DNA of 64,000 nt. Source: UBA10364 sp905182675 (lineage in GTDB: Bacteria; Bacteroidota; Bacteroidia; Flavobacteriales; Schleiferiaceae). The notes below the pieces were generated by a model. That model had not been told where the DNA came from and ran no database searches. It saw only the letters and a list, made by a program, of their open reading frames with translations. The position numbers and the translations under genes were made by a program. The DNA is taken from positions 12,449 through 76,448 of the forward strand of contig CAWVWE010000009.1 in NCBI GenBank assembly GCA_963933975.1, in the 5' to 3' direction. Below are positions 62,573-64,000 of the stretch, one piece after another (the stretch's first letter is position 1; each line of letters opens with the position of its first letter).

Positions 62573-63406
62573 TTACCACTTCTTCATGTCTTTTTCGATT
62601 CCAGCTCTATAATTAAAAGCCTGGCCCATAGAATCATAGTAAGCCTGACCTTTGGATAAGGCCACAGCTCCTTGTTTTTTTGCTTCTTTGGTTTTTCCTG
62701 CGGCTTGCATGATCTCTGCCTTTACCCAGTATGTATACCAACTGGTCCCATCCAGCTCTAGGGCTAAATCTATAGTTGCCAGGGCTTTATTATGATCTCC
62801 GGTACCACTGTAGAACTCTGCAGCATTCCTGTAGGCACGGTTTGCTGTTGATAATGCTTGAGATACATTCTTAGCACTTTGTCCTTCACTATCTACTTCG
62901 ATCGGAAATGAGATGGCCACGTTTGACCACTCAATGGCCATTGTTCCTCCATCCTTTGATAAGTTTTTAAAGCCTATTGAGAATGTTTCGTCAAAATCCG
63001 ATTTTTCAGGAACGATCCCAAATCTAAGGACATCCTCATTTTTATCATAGCCAGAAGCTCCCCAAAGAGAAGTTTGTTTGCTTAGAATCAGTGTCCAACT
63101 TTCTTTGTTGGGTATGGTGAATAAAGCGTATTCTCCTGCATCAACAGCTTTTCCTTCGATGATTACGGCGTTAGAAAACGAAATTTTAGTTGAACTATTA
63201 GCTCCTGTACGCCATAATTGATCGTAAGGTACTAGATCACCAAAAATAGTTCGTCCATTCGCAGATGGTCGTGAATAATTGATAGTGATATCAGTTAGTC
63301 CTATTCGTTGTTGGACTGTACTGGAAGGGGAGGGTTGCGGTAATTCTTGTGCAAATGAAGGTACTGTAATGCATAGAGTAAGTATACCTAAGATCCATTT
63401 TTTCAT
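62573..63406 (-). CDS. DUF2911 exported protein with C-terminal TPR-like helices
   Basis: 277 residues with a signal peptide ('MKKWILGILTLCITVPSFAQ'). The DUF2911 domain fills about 25-165 ('SSTVQQRIGLTDITINYSRPSANGRTIFGDLVPYDQLWRTGANSSTKISFS', 'AGEYALFTIPNKESWTLILSK'). The C-terminal helical part ('NRAYRNAAEFYSGTGDHNKALATIDLALEL') looks like a TPR. The function is unknown; the family is common in Bacteroidetes envelopes. It ends at the terminator at 62515-62550. Confidence 0.85.
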   Translation of the reverse strand: MKKWILGILTLCITVPSFAQELPQPSPSSTVQQRIGLTDITINYSRPSANGRTIFGDLVPYDQLWRTGANSSTKISFSNAVIIEGKAVDAGEYALFTIPNKESWTLILSKQTSLWGASGYDKNEDVLRFGIVPEKSDFDETFSIGFKNLSKDGGTMAIEWSNVAISFPIEVDSEGQSAKNVSQALSTANRAYRNAAEFYSGTGDHNKALATIDLALELDGTSWYTYWVKAEIMQAAGKTKEAKKQGAVALSKGQAYYDSMGQAFNYRAGIEKDMKKW

Positions 63407-63456
63407 GATTGATTCTACTTTTAGAGTGAACTTAAAAGTAGTACAAAAACGGGAGG

Positions 63457-63939
63457 TTACTCGTTAATGGCCATCATTTTCAATGCTGCGACCGCAGCTT
63501 CAACACCCTTGTTTCCAAGAGCACCACCACTACGAGCTCTGCTTTGCTCGATGTTATGGTCTGTTAGGACGCAAAATAGGGTAGGAGCATCATAGCTTAA
63601 ATTAAGTTCTGTGATCCCATAGGTAACACTTTGGCATACATAATCGAAGTGTTTCGTCTCACCTTGAATCACACAACCTATTACAATGACCGCGTCAGGT
63701 TCTTCTTTTTCATGCAATTGCTTAGCAGCATAGGTAAGTTCAACGGCTCCAGGAACATCAACGATGATAATACCATCATCACTGACGCCATGTTCTTTTA
63801 GTGTTGAGATAGCACCTAGCGACAGTCTAGAGGTGATTTCGTCATTCCATTCTGCTCGAATAATCACAACAACTTTTCCAGTTCCCGAAGGAACATTTTT
63901 GTCATTACTGCTGTCCAAGTGCTGGTGCGCGGTAGCCAT
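63457..63939 (-). CDS. ribH: 6,7-dimethyl-8-ribityllumazine synthase
   Basis: Penultimate step of riboflavin synthesis; forms an icosahedral shell in relatives. It has 160 residues. Motifs: 'VVVIIRAEWNDEITSRLSLGAISTLKEHGV', 'VDVPGAVELTYAAKQL', 'VIGCVIQGETKHFDYVCQSVTYGI' with the catalytic His, and 'FCVLTDHNIEQSRARSGGALGNKGVEAAVAALKM'. The first 20 residues ('MATAHQHLDSSNDKNVPSG') extend beyond the conserved core. It starts 12 bases after the end of the upstream gene. Confidence 0.95.
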   Translation of the reverse strand: MATAHQHLDSSNDKNVPSGTGKVVVIIRAEWNDEITSRLSLGAISTLKEHGVSDDGIIIVDVPGAVELTYAAKQLHEKEEPDAVIVIGCVIQGETKHFDYVCQSVTYGITELNLSYDAPTLFCVLTDHNIEQSRARSGGALGNKGVEAAVAALKMMAINE

Positions 63940-63951
63940 AATAGAGAAGGC

Positions 63952-64000
63952 CTATTTAAGGGCTGAAATTACACTTTCAATACCAGCCGCTTGGCGAGAC
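63952..64000 (-). CDS. 3' end of an unidentified gene (truncated at window edge)
   Basis: On the minus strand a frame open from the window edge ends at TAG (63952-63954) with the last residues 'SRQAAGIESVISALK'. The 12-base gap to ribH fits an operon. Fifteen residues are too few to name the protein. Confidence 0.45.
   Translation of the reverse strand, partial: SRQAAGIESVISALK

Overview
The window is one unbroken piece of a Bacteroidota (Bacteroidetes) chromosome, most likely from the Flavobacteriales side. The evidence is internal. Three very different secreted proteins end in type IX secretion (T9SS) type A sorting domains with a YPNP/FPNP motif. Several families typical of this phylum are present: DUF5606, DUF4249-like lipoprotein, DUF2911, DUF1343 and a fused isobutyryl-CoA mutase. 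Shine-Dalgarno sites are mostly absent, and several genes are preceded by TAnnTTTG boxes, the Bacteroidetes -7 element. Coding density is very high. I saw no rRNA, tRNA, insertion sequence, prophage, integrase or CRISPR array. It reads as core genome with a few accessory surface-protein genes.

Layout. 1-7.8 kb: the 3' part of valS with its terminator, a convergent O-antigen-ligase/TPR membrane protein, then the fused B12 mutase icmF followed directly by exonuclease III. 7.8-13.3 kb (minus strand): ung, rmuC, rlmB, a T9SS-exported M1 aminopeptidase and a 61-residue protein resembling the histidine phosphoacceptor helix of sensor kinases. 13.4-18.5 kb (plus): a tiny lipoprotein, a YtxJ-like bacillithiol redox protein, lipA, a large T9SS beta-propeller protein, a 50-bp perfect palindrome, and a YfiT/DinB-like thiol transferase. 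18.5-23.9 kb (minus): potassium channel, miaA, lpxK, gatB and a TlpA-like lipoprotein. 24.2-28.1 kb (minus): dapD, glycosyltransferase, small membrane protein, cca and a pRiA4b-ORF3-like acidic protein.

28.1-34.9 kb (plus): ruvX, def, TPR lipoprotein, DUF5606, mazG, then a polyphosphate group (sixA-like phosphatase, ppk1, ppx) and a thioredoxin. A 300-base non-coding gap with several hairpins separates this from a peroxiredoxin, a ZIP transporter, a methyltransferase and a TauE-like permease on the minus strand (35-38 kb). 38.1-42.7 kb (plus): THUMP RNA methyltransferase, secreted helical protein and priA. Then come rluA-like and panB (minus), a DUF4249-like lipoprotein, dnaK (preceded by a tandem upstream repeat), an AGCS symporter and a 2102-residue T9SS adhesin-like protein built from five FN3+MAM-like units, three PKD domains and a sorting domain (44-55.5 kb). 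The last part holds yjdM, an MFS permease, nhaC, a cystathionine-beta-synthase-like enzyme and an FtsX-like permease (minus), a DUF1343/NamZ-like protein (plus), then DUF2911, ribH and the end of another gene (minus).

The genes cover translation and tRNA maturation (valS, gatB, miaA, cca, def), RNA modification (rlmB, rluA-like, THUMP methylase), DNA repair and replication restart (ung, xth, rmuC, ruvX, priA), envelope building (lpxK, O-antigen ligase, dapD, DUF1343), thiol redox (ytxJ, yfiT, thioredoxin, peroxiredoxin) and polyphosphate metabolism. I found no convincing new multi-gene defence or metabolic system. The least explained items are the 61-aa phosphoacceptor-like protein, the structured trx-prx intergenic region, the tandem repeat upstream of dnaK, the 50-bp palindrome and the modular giant adhesin.
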